Notes: a model not told the origin generated them from the letters alone. DNA of 64,000 nt from Photobacterium sp. CCB-ST2H9 (GCF_023151555.2 NZ_CP100427.1:1-64000); one strand, 5' to 3'. Positions 43,638-52,801 are shown, counted from the first letter of the stretch. Numbers and translations are program-made.

Positions 43638-44192
43638 TCACCCCATGATGCTAAAGGTTGATGCCATTGAACGGCTGGACTTGATGGTTTCCTCTAATCC
43701 AATTTTTCGGTCCATCAATTCAGACTGTGTCGGGAGATCGCTAACATCTATTTTGCCGGCTGTTGATATCCGACGAATTCGTTCTGTATTGGGAATTGCG
43801 ATTAAAGCCTGCAGATAGTCACTGATCAGCCCCTCAGCTGTCGGTGGTAACTTGTAGGTCTCATAATCGGTATCAACCAGGTTCTCCCCATACGTCAAAG
43901 TAAGAGGCCATAGTTCTCCCCCGTACAGGGTCAATTCGATTTCGCCATCAAATACATTGGATAGAACGAACTGCCCCCGGGAATCTTTTATAACGATACG
44001 AAACAAAAATCCCGCTGGAGGGGTTAGGGTCTGAGATGGTTTGGTGTATTTCGCAACTTTGACTACGCCGGCAAGGTCTTGGTACGTTTGTAGCGCCTGT
44101 CGCAAAAGCGCATTCAAAGCACTTTTTTCATCATGCATTAGGGGATTAAACCTGGCTTTAACATTTTCAAGTAACTCGTTTGGCGTAGTCAT
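43638..44192 (-). CDS. hypothetical tail protein
   Basis: 184 residues, not recognised. Helical ends with a central beta region (PAGFLFRIVIKDSRGQFVLSNVFDGEIELTLYGG). It lies between the tube protein and the junction protein, so it probably belongs to the tail tube/baseplate hub. Start codon 9 bp after the tube gene's end. Confidence 0.55.
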   Translation of the reverse strand: MTTPNELLENVKARFNPLMHDEKSALNALLRQALQTYQDLAGVVKVAKYTKPSQTLTPPAGFLFRIVIKDSRGQFVLSNVFDGEIELTLYGGELWPLTLTYGENLVDTDYETYKLPPTAEGLISDYLQALIAIPNTERIRRISTAGKIDVSDLPTQSELMDRKIGLEETIKSSRSMASTFSIMG

Positions 44193-44201
44193 AGTTATCC
44201 C

Positions 44202-44699
44202 TTAGAAGTCCTTCCAGTTGTATACAATCGTAAATGGCGGCTTGACCAATGCAGCTTGGTCTTCCGTACTCAAATCAATTACATCAGAACGTAATTTGCA
44301 GTGCTCATATCGGTGAGCTGCACCTTCCGCAGAAATACCAGCTGTGGACTCAGGCGTCGCACGAATGGTGATGTCTAAATATTCCTTATTTTTCACAACC
44401 TTCTGTAACATCCGGAGTACGGGGCCGGCGATCGTCTCCACAGCAGTGCAGGCAATTTCACCACTGTTTTCAAGCGGACCATGCTGCACGAATTTCATGC
44501 CCATCGGTCCGAAATCTTCAACATCGGATCGACCCATGGCACCTATCTGTGTGCTTCGAATAAGCACAGAAATCTCCGGATATTGGTCGATTGTCATTTC
44601 AAACTCTGCACCCGATAATTTCTCGCCGGCTGAGAGGTTTTGATCGAATTTTACTTTCAGGAACGCGGTATTACCGCGACTATTAAAATGTCCACTCAT
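44202..44699 (-). CDS. tail tube protein
   Basis: 165 residues, the size of P2 FII and T4 gp19. Tube-fold pattern: GAEFEMTIDQYPEISVLIRSTQI, EDFGPMGMKFVQHGPLENSGEIAC, RYEHCKLRSDVIDLSTEDQ and a closing YNWKDF. Tube hexamers stack around the tape measure inside the sheath. Follows a junction-like gene at 44713. Confidence 0.7.
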   Translation of the reverse strand: MSGHFNSRGNTAFLKVKFDQNLSAGEKLSGAEFEMTIDQYPEISVLIRSTQIGAMGRSDVEDFGPMGMKFVQHGPLENSGEIACTAVETIAGPVLRMLQKVVKNKEYLDITIRATPESTAGISAEGAAHRYEHCKLRSDVIDLSTEDQAALVKPPFTIVYNWKDF

Positions 44700-44712
44700 G
44701 TCGAGTCCTTCA

Positions 44713-45327
44713 TTAAGTGAAATATTGCGGAATCTGAGAACGGTTGATCATGCCTTTAGGTGACGCAGTAAGCGTGACCGTTTGGTAAGCAAAATATCCG
44801 TCGTTGGTTTTGGGTAGATTGAGGTCGTACTGCACATCATGGATTCGCATTTTGATTTTGATACGCCGTCCAATATCAAATATTGCGTCCTGGGGCTCAC
44901 GACCGATAATCGCATCATCTAAACTGACAGGAACGACCTCTGCCAGCTCGGGGCTGGCCATTTGTTTGAGTACGGTCAGGGGATCATTAACTTGTTTCTT
45001 TGCATCAGTGTATGCATGAAAGTACAGCGCCAGAGGAATCTGGGGCGGCTCTGTGCCTTCCCAGATTGATGCTGAGTTCGCCTGAGTTTTTAAAGTCTCA
45101 GATGATTGCCATTGGTAAACCTTCACCGCTTTATCTAACGCTTGAATGGCACCAATGTGATCTCCTTGAAAGGGTGATTCCCAGATGCTGGATAATGCGA
45201 CTGACGAACCTTCAGTTAGGTAACCCACGACGGTAACATGTCCAGCTTTACCCATGTTCTGGGTAATGCTCACCTTGAAAGCATCTGAAATGCCATCGTC
45301 ATGTGGTACGCCAATAATTCTCGACAT
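44713..45327 (-). CDS. tail tube/baseplate-associated protein
   Basis: 204 residues. The region ASIWEGTEPPQIPLALYFHAYTDAKKQVNDPLTVLKQMASPE resembles tube-initiator proteins of the gp48/gp54 group (cap, then a helix naming a dimension or position along the tail). The exact homologue is uncertain. Located between the sheath-side unknown and the tube gene. Confidence 0.5.
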   Translation of the reverse strand: MSRIIGVPHDDGISDAFKVSITQNMGKAGHVTVVGYLTEGSSVALSSIWESPFQGDHIGAIQALDKAVKVYQWQSSETLKTQANSASIWEGTEPPQIPLALYFHAYTDAKKQVNDPLTVLKQMASPELAEVVPVSLDDAIIGREPQDAIFDIGRRIKIKMRIHDVQYDLNLPKTNDGYFAYQTVTLTASPKGMINRSQIPQYFT

Positions 45328-45340
45328 GGGTTACTCCTAA

Positions 45341-46036
45341 TTACAGGTTCCGTGATTTACGCATGCGCATTGATTTCTCGCGCTTTGCTTTCGCTGCACT
45401 GGAGTGAGATTTCTTCTGTGCTTGCTTCAAAGCTGCTTTTTGAGCGCTGGTCATACGTCGTTTGCGTTTAACTTTTTTGAAAACGAATTTCCCGTCTCGA
45501 ATTACCCGTTTAGTTGACTCAAGAATTAGACTTTCTTTAGCTGCAAAATCGGCAATGAGTTCGTCGGTTGAAACGTTATCAGCCAGGGAAGATACGGCTT
45601 CAAATACTTTCTCAGCAGCGTCGTCATCCCCGTCAATCATTGCTTGCACATCATCGCTTGAAGCGCCCACCTGCTGGCAGAAATCGGCCATTAGGTTCAG
45701 GAACGTTTCAAACTCGTCAAGCTGATCTTCATTTAATTCTTCGCCATCGACGCCACCAGCCAGCCCATATGCCAGTGCTTCAAATGAATCAAATTCAGAG
45801 TCACCCTCTTCAGTCCAGATGATGACCGCCGCTGCAGCATCGGAGCGCATGGATATTTTTGCATTCGTTGAAACAGCTTCATAAATCGCATCTTCAGATA
45901 AGCTTTCGAAAAACACTTTTTCCGTAACTTCCTGTTCTGCTGGTGGCGGAAGCTCTTCGTTGTCTTTTACCAATACTGATTCAAACAACATCTGTTGAAA
46001 TAATGGCTGCTCGCCGCCAGGTGAGAAAATTGACAT
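45341..46036 (-). CDS. structural or scaffold protein with basic tail
   Basis: 231 residues. Acidic N-terminal ~150 residues (EEGDSEFDSF, DGEELNEDQLDEFETF, DGDDDAAEKVFEAV) are followed by a very basic C-terminus (KRKRRMTSAQKAAL … KREKSMRMRKSRNL) of a type often seen in phage proteins between sheath and tube genes. Charge layout suggests an assembly or nucleic-acid-binding role. Not assigned. Confidence 0.55.
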   Translation of the reverse strand: MSIFSPGGEQPLFQQMLFESVLVKDNEELPPPAEQEVTEKVFFESLSEDAIYEAVSTNAKISMRSDAAAAVIIWTEEGDSEFDSFEALAYGLAGGVDGEELNEDQLDEFETFLNLMADFCQQVGASSDDVQAMIDGDDDAAEKVFEAVSSLADNVSTDELIADFAAKESLILESTKRVIRDGKFVFKKVKRKRRMTSAQKAALKQAQKKSHSSAAKAKREKSMRMRKSRNL

Positions 46037-46048
46037 TTGAATACCCCC

Positions 46049-47623
46049 TTAGTGGATCACGATTGGTTCACAAGCGAAGCGTCGAGCTGAACCGGAGACG
46101 CACAATGCGTAACGTAGACGCCATAAATCTTTATCCAATTTGTCGACCATTAGTTTGTACGGTTCTTCACCGTCGGTTTCTTTATCGGTCGGCGGTACAA
46201 GCGCTCCAATTGAGACATATCCTTCCAGTATGCGTTTCATACCCTTGATCGCCCCGTCATATGTAACGCCATCGGGCTCATGTTTCAGCCGGTTAGCCAA
46301 AACATACGCGTCACGACTAACAGCGTCTGTAACTGAAACGATCTGCTCAAATCTCAGGTCGTTTTCGCGAACAGATGACGTCAACGAATCGTCAATCATC
46401 AGATATCCAGCTTCAGTAGTGCCGATTTTATTGATACGAACTTCGTACATGAGTTCATAGTCCGGTTCACCAGCATTAGGTCTTTGACGAAGTGCTGTTC
46501 GAGAAATGATTGCTCTTTCTTCTCCTGCTGGGGTGTAATGGTATCCACCTGTCGGGGCAGTTTTTGCGATACCGATGGATTTGGCTCTGAAGGCAACGCC
46601 TGAAAGCCCCCAAACAGCACGAACTTTGTAAGTTGGATCTTTCGCGTCAAACGGGAAATGATAGAAACATGCTCGATGCTCATTGATTGCCATGTCTTTT
46701 TTGGCTTTGCAGGCGTCTGCGTACGAAAGGCGCGGATTTACGTCATAAAAGCCACCAATCCGGCGCTTGTTGCTGATATCAATCAAGCCCTTGATAACAG
46801 CATTGTCGTAACAACCAAGCCCGAGAACATGCGTAAACTTCACCAGAGATGAACTCAACGCGGACAACGCCTTTTTGTAATTTTCTGGAGAAATGGTGTT
46901 CAAATCCCCTTCTTCACCTCCGGTGAATTGGGTTCGAGGAATGCCATTTTTAATTGATGTGATATCGCCCACAATGGCACGGATAGGTGCATTCTGGTCT
47001 TCTAATACAGCTTCCAAATAAGCTGATCCACCCTGGTCATCAGTTGCTTCAGGGTCCAGGCCAACAATGTATCGCTTCTCGATACCGTCGTTGCCTGCCG
47101 TGTCTTTGCGATAAAGGAGCAATTCATATTTATTGCTGCCATATTTGTTTTCATCAGCAATTTTCATCTCGACAGAACGATCGGCCAAGGCATCGCCATC
47201 ATTGATGTAGAAAGCTATTTTTTCGTTGCCCGCTTCATCTAATGTAATTGCCGTTTCAAAAGGTAATGCATCGTTTTCCACCGTTGGTGAACCGTTTTCT
47301 GCAACTTTAACCCGGATAACGGGGGTTTTTGCGTTGCCTGGTACTACGCGAACGATAATGCCAGGGCCGCCGTCAACGGCTTCCGCCAAGTGACGCATAG
47401 GTTCAGCCACCAGCCCTTTGCTGGGATGGTAAGCTTTACCTAAAAGTGCCTCATAGTTACTTTTGGTGACGGCAATTGGCTCATACGGTCGGCCTTTTCT
47501 TGAAATTACAATACCAGCAAAGATTGCTTGGTTTCCTGCGCTACCGGCTGACATCGTGCCATCGGCATTGATGGCATAAATAACAGTTTCAGCCACGTTG
47601 CTCAGAGTATATGGAATATCCAT
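46049..47623 (-). CDS. tail sheath protein
   Basis: 524 residues. Sheath features: N-terminal segment NQAIFAGIVISRKGRPYEPIAVTKSNYEALLG, PSKGLVAEPMRHLAEAVDGGPG, then a variable outer domain, and a C-terminal core containing IDDSLTSSVRENDLRFEQIVSVTDAVSRDAYVLANRL and ALCVSGSARRFACEP, where the C-terminal strand inserts into neighbours. It is the contractile sleeve around the tube. Start overlaps the previous gene by 1 bp. Confidence 0.85.
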   Translation of the reverse strand: MDIPYTLSNVAETVIYAINADGTMSAGSAGNQAIFAGIVISRKGRPYEPIAVTKSNYEALLGKAYHPSKGLVAEPMRHLAEAVDGGPGIIVRVVPGNAKTPVIRVKVAENGSPTVENDALPFETAITLDEAGNEKIAFYINDGDALADRSVEMKIADENKYGSNKYELLLYRKDTAGNDGIEKRYIVGLDPEATDDQGGSAYLEAVLEDQNAPIRAIVGDITSIKNGIPRTQFTGGEEGDLNTISPENYKKALSALSSSLVKFTHVLGLGCYDNAVIKGLIDISNKRRIGGFYDVNPRLSYADACKAKKDMAINEHRACFYHFPFDAKDPTYKVRAVWGLSGVAFRAKSIGIAKTAPTGGYHYTPAGEERAIISRTALRQRPNAGEPDYELMYEVRINKIGTTEAGYLMIDDSLTSSVRENDLRFEQIVSVTDAVSRDAYVLANRLKHEPDGVTYDGAIKGMKRILEGYVSIGALVPPTDKETDGEEPYKLMVDKLDKDLWRLRYALCVSGSARRFACEPIVIH

Positions 47624-47949
47624 TATTTATCCTCCGTCGATGCGTTGGTCGGTTTACGACCTCTGCCTGTCTTACCAGCGTTTGTAGATGAAGGCTTATC
47701 CCCTTCGGCGTCTTCCCCTTGATCATTATTCAAGGTTGTATCAGAAGGCTTCTCAGTCTCCGCCTGGGATTTAGCTGCTTTTATGATGATATTTTTTGCC
47801 ACTGTCTGAACTTGGCTCTTAAAATTGGCGAAGTCTTCTAACGCCATATCAATATCTTGTCCTTTCGGACATTCAGAATATGGTTGTATGGCAATCCCCA
47901 AAACATGGACGGTCATTCCCGTGGGGTTGAAAATATGAACTTGTATCAT
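47623..47949 (-). CDS. hypothetical head or neck protein
   Basis: 108 residues: a compact N-terminal ~60 residues (IQVHIFNPTGMTVHVLGIAI, then a helix) and a low-complexity Lys/Thr/Asp-rich tail. Between capsid and sheath genes, overlapping the latter by 1 bp. A head-completion or sheath-terminator role is possible. A TTCCTAACA motif lies 44 bp before its start. Confidence 0.5.
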   Translation of the reverse strand: MIQVHIFNPTGMTVHVLGIAIQPYSECPKGQDIDMALEDFANFKSQVQTVAKNIIIKAAKSQAETEKPSDTTLNNDQGEDAEGDKPSSTNAGKTGRGRKPTNASTEDK

Positions 47950-47992
47950 GGTAATCTGCCTTAAATGGCGGTTTGTATTAAACTAACCGCCG

Positions 47993-48001
47993 TGTTAGGA
48001 A
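47993..48001 (-). promoter_or_regulatory. TTCCTAACA motif before sheath operon
   Basis: Between the capsid gene end (48016) and the start at 47949, where a transcript for the tail operon may begin or be processed. Confidence 0.5.
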
Positions 48002-48015
48002 GTGCGTGTATCTGA

Positions 48016-49704
48016 TCAGGCTACTTCGGATTCAGGCTTACCGGCAGTTGTCAATTCTTCCGGTTTCTTGTCTGTGACTGTCAGCAGGACAAAGTAATTT
48101 TCACCATCAAAAGGATGGATATCGCCATACGAAAGTTCCCAAATCGTGTCACGTGATTTCAGGTTTGCACCAATCGGATGGTCATAATGAACCGGTGGGA
48201 TTGCATCACCAGCAATATAGCCTGCTTCAGAGTGAGATTTACCGCGTCCATAACACAGAGCCTGCCATGGAGAGAGCTCTTCTACTGTGTTATCTGGAAC
48301 TTCGTAAATACGATACATGCCGAACAGCTTTCCAACATAGTGAACTTTAGGTAGCTGAGTGTAGTTTGGTGTAATTTCGAAATACTCACGGCCTAATGTC
48401 TTCAGTAATGTGCAAAGCTGTGTACCAACATATGCGCCCCGCATGCCACTTGTTTGCGTTAATTTAAGCAATAGACTAGAAATGCCCATGAATTTATCTT
48501 GCAACAGTGCACGATGGAGGCGCCAGTCTTGACCAACCGGTGTATATACATTGAATGATTGGTGGTGTTGCACAGCAAACATCATGTCATTCAGGTGGCG
48601 AATTGATTTTTCATTGGCCATGACATCACGCAATGAGGTCAAATTTAATGCTTTTGCATCAATGCCAAATTCACGTTGTACTTTGAAAATAGTCTGAATG
48701 GTGCTTTCTGACGCCATTGCCGCTTGTGAAGGGCGCAATTTTTTCGACGTCATTTCATGATCAATAACGGGAATCAGCTCAGGACTATTCTCAATATCTA
48801 TCTCGAACCGAACTGTAATTTCTGAACCTTCAGGCAGAGCTTTGACTGTGCTGAATTCGATGTCACCAGATACGTAGTCGATTGCTGAATTGATGATAGC
48901 AACGGTATCTTCTCCGACTTTGATTTCTCCGTAAAGTCTGCCTGGATTTTCTAAATCATTGGCCACCGCTTTGCGGTTGAAATAAACAAAGACGCTTCCT
49001 TTTTTCATCGGGATTTTCTGTTTGTGCTTCAGGTCCTGACTAGAAACGAATTTAAAGTCTTTCTTATTGCCGTCGGGTTGTTTTTCTTTAGGCAACTTAT
49101 ACCGCTGCTTCATCTGAGAGTATTGACCGGTTGCAGACTGGTCAAGCACTTGCCCGCGAGTGTAATCACCGAAGTTTGAAGCTGCTGTGCGGAAAACTTT
49201 GAAAATTTCGATTTCATCGTTCGCCCCTGGAACATAGGTGATGGCATCGTTTGTTGCGGTGGCCAGAATCGTAGGTAGAACCAGGCCAATCATTTTGGCG
49301 CGAGTCTCTACCCCTTCTGACGTTGACATGGACACTCCCAATGATTCGAACATTAAATTGGCATCTGTGCTTTGATTCGGATCTGCACTTCCAATCAGGA
49401 TGTTTTCCATTGCTCGATGAGCAGAGGCAAGCATTTCATCGCGAGGAAGCTCGCCGTGGATTTTTTCATACTCAACGACTGCTGATGCCATTCCTGTCGC
49501 GATTTCTTTGCGGTGTTCAGGAGTCAGGCTTTCAAACAGTGGCATATCAGATGCGGCACTATCAATTGCAGCTGCACGCTCTGAAGCGTTAGTGATGAAT
49601 TGGCCGCCTTGGAATTGGCTATGAACGCAAAGGGCGCGCATTTGAGCACTGCGCATGGCGATTTCTTTCACACGTTCTTCATATCGTTTTTTTGTTTGTG
49701 GCAT
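48016..49704 (-). CDS. major capsid protein
   Basis: 562 residues, larger than T4 gp23 (521). N-terminal ~100 residues (helical, charged, with EKIHGELPRDEMLASAHRAME) look like the region removed at maturation. The rest fits an HK97-type fold, with features such as LVLPTILATATNDAITYVPG and a long beta/alpha alternation. It heads the sheath/capsid operon. The two-residue spacing to a TTTCCTAACAAAAGG ribosome/motif region marks the start. Confidence 0.8.
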   Translation of the reverse strand: MPQTKKRYEERVKEIAMRSAQMRALCVHSQFQGGQFITNASERAAAIDSAASDMPLFESLTPEHRKEIATGMASAVVEYEKIHGELPRDEMLASAHRAMENILIGSADPNQSTDANLMFESLGVSMSTSEGVETRAKMIGLVLPTILATATNDAITYVPGANDEIEIFKVFRTAASNFGDYTRGQVLDQSATGQYSQMKQRYKLPKEKQPDGNKKDFKFVSSQDLKHKQKIPMKKGSVFVYFNRKAVANDLENPGRLYGEIKVGEDTVAIINSAIDYVSGDIEFSTVKALPEGSEITVRFEIDIENSPELIPVIDHEMTSKKLRPSQAAMASESTIQTIFKVQREFGIDAKALNLTSLRDVMANEKSIRHLNDMMFAVQHHQSFNVYTPVGQDWRLHRALLQDKFMGISSLLLKLTQTSGMRGAYVGTQLCTLLKTLGREYFEITPNYTQLPKVHYVGKLFGMYRIYEVPDNTVEELSPWQALCYGRGKSHSEAGYIAGDAIPPVHYDHPIGANLKSRDTIWELSYGDIHPFDGENYFVLLTVTDKKPEELTTAGKPESEVA

Positions 49705-49718
49705 GTAGCTTGTCCTTT

Positions 49719-49727
49719 TGTTAGGAA
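49719..49727 (-). promoter_or_regulatory. TTCCTAACA motif before major capsid gene
   Basis: Minus-strand sense TTTCCTAACAAAAGGACAAG then ATG within 15 bp, placing the motif where transcription or ribosome binding of the most abundant virion protein would be set. Confidence 0.55.
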
Positions 49728-49923
49728 ACGGTGGCCGGAAGTTTTTAGCTCAGTCACAGCCTATTTTGTCGATTCTAAGATAAAAAAAAATTCTTTAACA
49801 GTAACCGGCGTGAATGTAAATCATTGAAATGGCGTTACTTTATTTGGTTTTCTCACATCTCGCGTCGAGTAACGGCGCCGGGGAGGTAAAACAGTTTGTA
49901 AATTCACGGCTTTAAGGATTTAC

Positions 49924-50691
49924 TTAAATTGGGCTTATTTTATTGACCGCTTCCCCAATTATTGGATTATCTTTTGTGATTCTAATGAGCGTTAAATTAA
50001 CGGCGTCGTTAAATGCTTTGATCGCATTTTCACGCTCTACACTCGCATTGTCTGCAGCGGATTGAACGGAGGCAGATGACTCCCCGACTAAACCGAGTAA
50101 TGGCGATAATTTTTTTATCATGGCCATTGCTGCAGTTTTTAATTCTTCACTCAATGGAGGTTGGACTGCCGGTGTTGTTTCCGCTCCTCCGGTGCTTGAG
50201 GTGATCGGTGTCAACGCTGAATTGACTCGTTCCATTAAATCAATGATGCCTGGCACTTCACTTTCAATGGATTGCAAGGCTTCTCGGTTAGCAACAACCA
50301 GAGAGGTGTCTGAAAACGGTTTGATGCTGGGGGCGGGCTTGTTTTGTTCTTCCTCGGATAAACCCTGAACTTGACGCAAAACTTTGACGCCGGCACTAAC
50401 ATTCATTAAGTCAGAAGGGTCTTTTGCAACATTCAGATATAGTCGCCAGGATCTGTTTGCAAGCTGGGATTTTTCCGTTTCAGAAATCAGCTTCTCAATT
50501 TGAATCGGTAACTGGTCAATGCCATCCGCAGTATAATCTATTCCCACCATCAGGGCGGATTTCAGCCGTGTTTCTAAGTTTCCTGCAGTCTCGACATTGT
50601 CAGCAGCGATGTGGGAGGATTGCGGGTCCTGGATGCCTCCGGACTGAATGTAATTTTTGAACTGTTCGACAAGCTCTGGAGTGTTAAGCAT
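49924..50691 (-). CDS. hypothetical helical protein, possible head or internal protein
   Basis: 255 residues, almost entirely helical, with Ala/Ser/Glu-rich segments (ELKTAAMAMIKKLSPLLGLV, SASVQSAADNASVERENAIK). Not recognised. Between the capsid and the lysis genes; a scaffold, decoration or internal role is possible. The 220 bp between it and the capsid gene hold a motif but no gene. Confidence 0.5.
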   Translation of the reverse strand: MLNTPELVEQFKNYIQSGGIQDPQSSHIAADNVETAGNLETRLKSALMVGIDYTADGIDQLPIQIEKLISETEKSQLANRSWRLYLNVAKDPSDLMNVSAGVKVLRQVQGLSEEEQNKPAPSIKPFSDTSLVVANREALQSIESEVPGIIDLMERVNSALTPITSSTGGAETTPAVQPPLSEELKTAAMAMIKKLSPLLGLVGESSASVQSAADNASVERENAIKAFNDAVNLTLIRITKDNPIIGEAVNKISPI

Positions 50692-50772
50692 GGTGGGTCC
50701 TCATCTTCATAAATTGAATCTAAGGTAGCCCGGCCTTGTGTAAACAGGATCAAATTGTATGGGTTGGTGTGT

Positions 50773-51114
50773 TTACAAAATGCCAGCTAGTAGCTTGATT
50801 AAAGTGGCCAATAGCTCTGAGATGTTAATGCTGGAAGGTGGAACCTGCTCCGGCCCCACAATCATCGCCAGCATATCGCGAAAAACTGCATAGTAGAGAG
50901 TTGTCAGACTGATTGTATACATGATCGCGCTTCGACCACCAGCTACCAGCGGATTTGGGTTTATTGCTGAAAGCCGTTCCAACTTGACTTGAAACTCCTT
51001 TCGCTCAGCATCTGATGTCACGAATTTATCCAGCACACTCCCGAGTTCTGAAACGATGCCGGCTGATTCTTTTTTATTGTTTGTAAATGAAAACAATGTG
51101 CTCAAAATACTCAT
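50773..51114 (-). CDS. 3-TM holin-like protein
   Basis: 113 residues. A charged N-terminal half (FTNNKKESAGIVSELGSVLDKFVTSDAERKEFQVKLERL) is followed by NPLVAGGRSAIMYTISLTTLYYAVF and a C-terminal hydrophobic stretch (INISELLATLIKLLAGIL), the pattern of the gene-transfer-agent/3-TM holin family. It is adjacent to the lysozyme gene, supporting lysis. A LydA-like holin at 31.4 kb suggests two lysis sets or a holin/antiholin pair. Confidence 0.6.
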   Translation of the reverse strand: MSILSTLFSFTNNKKESAGIVSELGSVLDKFVTSDAERKEFQVKLERLSAINPNPLVAGGRSAIMYTISLTTLYYAVFRDMLAMIVGPEQVPPSSINISELLATLIKLLAGIL

Positions 51115-51223
51115 TGTTGATATCTCCGTTAGTTAGTTGCATTAATTCAACATGGTTCATGTAAAATCACTTGTTATTCAACATTTTGTCACTATTTTTT
51201 GTTTTTCTTTAGCTTGGGGTGCT

Positions 51224-51232
51224 TGTTAGGAA
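51224..51232 (-). promoter_or_regulatory. TTCCTAACA motif overlapping lysozyme stop codon
   Basis: The TAA inside TTCCTAACA is the stop of the lysozyme gene (…H T S stop). The holin start lies 110 bp further on, after AT-rich DNA that also holds ATAGTGACAAAAT on the minus strand. Confidence 0.5.
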
Positions 51233-51729
51233 GTGTGTGAGTAAAATTTTTCCAGCATCCTCAAGCAGCCCGAGTGTTGCACCTTTTTCATGTATTCACC
51301 AACACTACCTTTGCCTGCCTCAGTGTTGTAGAACATTTTCCAATATTCAGCTCTGAGCTGTAGTGTTGATGGAATTGGCTCTTTCCTCGTTGCATAGCGT
51401 AATCTGGCCCAGATCATTGAGAGAAGCGGGCTATGTTCCAGTTCCCTGTACTCGACCTTTAGAATTGATACACCGAACCGATCTTGGACTGCGTGTGCAA
51501 ACTTGTGATTCCCATACTTCTCCTGCAGCCAGATAAAAGTACCTTCGTCGACTTGCATCAGGCCTGTGCCGGCACCGTATTGTGTTGGGTCCCGATACTC
51601 TCCCAATAACGTTTCTGCGGCACATGTTTCTACCAACATTGACACAGTGTCATTCGTAGCAGTACCAATCACCTCGCATACCGCAATTGCTATTTCCAGA
51701 ACCTGATGTTTTTGTGTTATTCCATACAT
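51226..51729 (-). CDS. phage lytic transglycosylase/lysozyme
   Basis: 167 residues from ATG 51729, with GGCGAG 6-8 bp upstream, after the PAAR stop. A goose-type/transglycosylase active site is visible: ETCAAETLLGEY with catalytic Glu near E39, followed by GAGTGLMQVDEGTFIWL (the GLMQ block at 56-59) typical of lytic transglycosylases. No signal peptide. It may be a tail-tip muralytic enzyme, given its place after spike and PAAR genes, or the endolysin released by the neighbouring holin. Confidence 0.75.
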   Translation of the reverse strand: MYGITQKHQVLEIAIAVCEVIGTATNDTVSMLVETCAAETLLGEYRDPTQYGAGTGLMQVDEGTFIWLQEKYGNHKFAHAVQDRFGVSILKVEYRELEHSPLLSMIWARLRYATRKEPIPSTLQLRAEYWKMFYNTEAGKGSVGEYMKKVQHSGCLRMLEKFYSHTS

Positions 51730-51740
51730 AATAATCTCGC

Positions 51741-52025
51741 CTATGAGATGGTCATTAAGGGTTGGCCTGTCGCCACGACAGAACCGCATGAAATGACGTC
51801 CCCGACCATTACAGCGGGTTGGCCATTGATTGTTAACTTGCTGGACCCAATCGCTATACCAGGATGCGGTGGGTTATCAGGTTTTACGTGGGGTATGAAT
51901 ATCCCACCTGTTGCCATTACTGGAAAACCATTAACAGTAAACAACGGAACACCTGTTACCGATGGCCGGGGTGGGAATCCATCGTGGCCAGAACAAATTG
52001 AGCTTAAAATGGCGATAGGTTGCAT
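51741..52025 (-). CDS. PAAR-repeat spike tip protein
   Basis: 94 residues with the PAAR pattern: GHDGFPPRPSVTGVPLFTVNGFPVMATGG, then HPGIAIGSSKLTINGQPAVMVGDVISCGSVVATG. PAAR proteins cap the needle of contractile tails and T6SS spikes, usually coordinating zinc. Directly after the gp5/VgrG-like gene, as expected. Confidence 0.85.
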   Translation of the reverse strand: MQPIAILSSICSGHDGFPPRPSVTGVPLFTVNGFPVMATGGIFIPHVKPDNPPHPGIAIGSSKLTINGQPAVMVGDVISCGSVVATGQPLMTIS

Positions 52026-52033
52026 AATCTCTC

Positions 52034-52801
52034 CTACCCTAACTTGAATGGTGCTGCAGCTGCGGTTACACCAAAAAGGCCCTTGGATTCAAAGGAAACG
52101 TTCCCTTTACTTTCAACAGAGAACTGGCCTTTACTGATCACACTGAATTTACTGGCTTCAAAGCTTATCGGCCCGTTACTTTTGAACGTAATTTCAGATG
52201 CCTCCACATTAGCCTTACCGTTGATCAGTAGTTTGAAATCCCCTCCTATGTTTTCTGATGTGTTTTTTGTAGAACTCCGAAAGCTGTCCCCTTCGGCATG
52301 GACAACAACGCCTTCTTTGTTAATCTCAACCCGGGTACCGGTCGGGATATGGACAATTCCCCAGACTCCCGAATGAGTTTTGTATTCCATCACACCGAAT
52401 CGACTGTAAATGTCGTCTTCGAGGGATAGACCGGGCGCTGGCGGCTCATCAGCGTGCCCCTTTCCAGGTTGTTCCAGTTTAGGCAAATGGCTTTTACCGT
52501 CAGGAGCGTGGTAGCAGCTGCCGGTGATACGAGGGTATCTGGTATCTCCGCCCCGAGGAAAGTCGACCCATACAAGATCATCTTTTTCTACAGGAACCTG
52601 ATGGCCAGATTCAGGCTTGCATCCCAAGGGCAGCAGAAACTCAGCCCACGGCAGATCATCCTCCGGTATAGCGTCCCAATGCCCCATTAACCGCACTTGG
52701 ACTTTGTACAAACCATTGGGGTGATTAGTTGCGACAACTTTAGCCGGATATTCAGCTCTGAACCGACCATCTGGGTTTCCTCGTCTATTTTCGGCTCTCA
52801 T
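52034..52801 (-). CDS. baseplate spike protein, gp5/gpV-like
   Basis: 255 residues. An OB-like N-terminal domain (AKVVATNHPNGLYKVQVRLMG, DDLPWAEFLLPLG, DLVWVDFPRGGDTRYPRITG) followed by a repeated beta-helix of short strands (GGDFKLLINGKANVEASEITFKSNGPISFEASKFSVISKGQFSVESK), the needle. This is the central puncturing spike topped by the PAAR protein. Start overlaps the hub gene by 17 bp. Confidence 0.85.
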   Translation of the reverse strand: MRAENRRGNPDGRFRAEYPAKVVATNHPNGLYKVQVRLMGHWDAIPEDDLPWAEFLLPLGCKPESGHQVPVEKDDLVWVDFPRGGDTRYPRITGSCYHAPDGKSHLPKLEQPGKGHADEPPAPGLSLEDDIYSRFGVMEYKTHSGVWGIVHIPTGTRVEINKEGVVVHAEGDSFRSSTKNTSENIGGDFKLLINGKANVEASEITFKSNGPISFEASKFSVISKGQFSVESKGNVSFESKGLFGVTAAAAPFKLG

